64,000 nucleotides of DNA, taken from Leptospira chreensis (lineage in GTDB: Bacteria; Spirochaetota; Leptospiria; Leptospirales; Leptospiraceae). The notes beneath the pieces were generated by a model. The model was not told the DNA's origin. It was given only the letters and a program-made list of their open reading frames with translations, and did no database searches. Location: the NCBI RefSeq assembly GCF_016919165.1, contig NZ_JAFFPS010000010.1, forward strand, positions 136,353-200,352, given 5' to 3'. The first letter of the stretch is position 1. Each line of letters starts with the position of its first letter. Positions 63,887-64,000 of this stretch are shown piece by piece. A program made the translations under genes and the position numbers.

Positions 63887-64000
63887 GCAAGAAATTATGT
63901 TTTTTCACTAACTGTTTGAATACTCTTTTTTTATTGAAAGACTTTAGAATTGACATTTCCTTTCGCACTCATGAAATGAACGCGTGATGAATCATCTTTT

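Overview
The window is chromosomal DNA of a Leptospira-type spirochaete, probably of the saprophytic (L. biflexa-like) group. The evidence is seen and inferred: many short spirochaetal lipoproteins with loose lipoboxes, periplasmic-flagellum genes (fliG, flgA/G/H/I/J and an FlgF/FlgG-like rod protein), numerous large signalling proteins (MHYT hybrid kinase, HD-GYP regulator, CHASE2 cyclase, SpoIIE-type phosphatase), and many Leptospira-style proteins without recognisable domains. Species cannot be fixed from the sequence alone.

Layout. 1-2.2 kb (minus): dnaG (5' part), a YqeY-like gene and rpsU form the macromolecular-synthesis operon, preceded by a protein with a GGDEF-like fold that lacks the signature. 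2.2-8.7 kb: fbp, a small lipoprotein with a strong terminator, a degenerate HD-domain protein and the pdhA-pdhB-pdhC pyruvate dehydrogenase operon. 8.8-11.1 kb: fliG, tRNA-Asp, a CDP-alcohol phosphatidyltransferase and a lysine/alanine-rich histone H1-like protein. 11.3-21.5 kb: SpoIIE phosphatase, a TetR regulator divergent from two class II aldolase-like genes, an AraC regulator with a GyrI-like sensor domain beside a free-standing copy of that domain, then an overlapping HD-GYP response regulator and MHYT hybrid kinase. 21.9-24.3 kb: a short-chain dehydrogenase and a secreted-protein operon in which one gene appears to be cut by an in-frame TAA.

24.7-31.1 kb: a rod gene, then a plus-strand run RRM protein - ATP-grasp - methyltransferase - methyltransferase - YihY membrane protein carrying an inserted Asp-box beta-propeller. 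31.1-45.7 kb (minus): one tightly packed series rimP-nusA-infB-rbfA-truB-rpsO-pnp-M16 peptidase-dut followed by flgG-flgA-flgH-flgI-flgJ, joining translation/RNA decay to the flagellar rod and rings. 45.8-50.5 kb: a lipoprotein, the bifunctional NAD(P)HX repair enzyme, a membrane protein, and a MarR-DUF1398-EamA operon with a perfect 20-bp operator-like palindrome. 50.7-53.3 kb: an AT-rich block of Leptospira-type secreted proteins including a kelch lipoprotein. 53.3-64 kb: an interspersed repeat, tRNA-Arg with a duplicated 3' end, a HIT protein, two overlapping PPK2-like genes that together resemble a split two-domain polyphosphate kinase 2, a VapBC-type toxin-antitoxin pair with operator palindromes, a kinase-like protein lacking its ATPase domain, a PhzF-family enzyme, and a CHASE2 cyclase coupled to an M48 protease.

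The most interesting signals are the YihY/beta-propeller fusion, the split PPK2, a ~75-nt repeat family in three copies that keeps its pairing while the bases change, a CGACA-NN-TGTCG motif on both sides of the TetR gene, the nonsense-split secreted protein, and an FlgH with no cysteine at all. No CRISPR array, insertion sequence, prophage or rRNA gene was seen.
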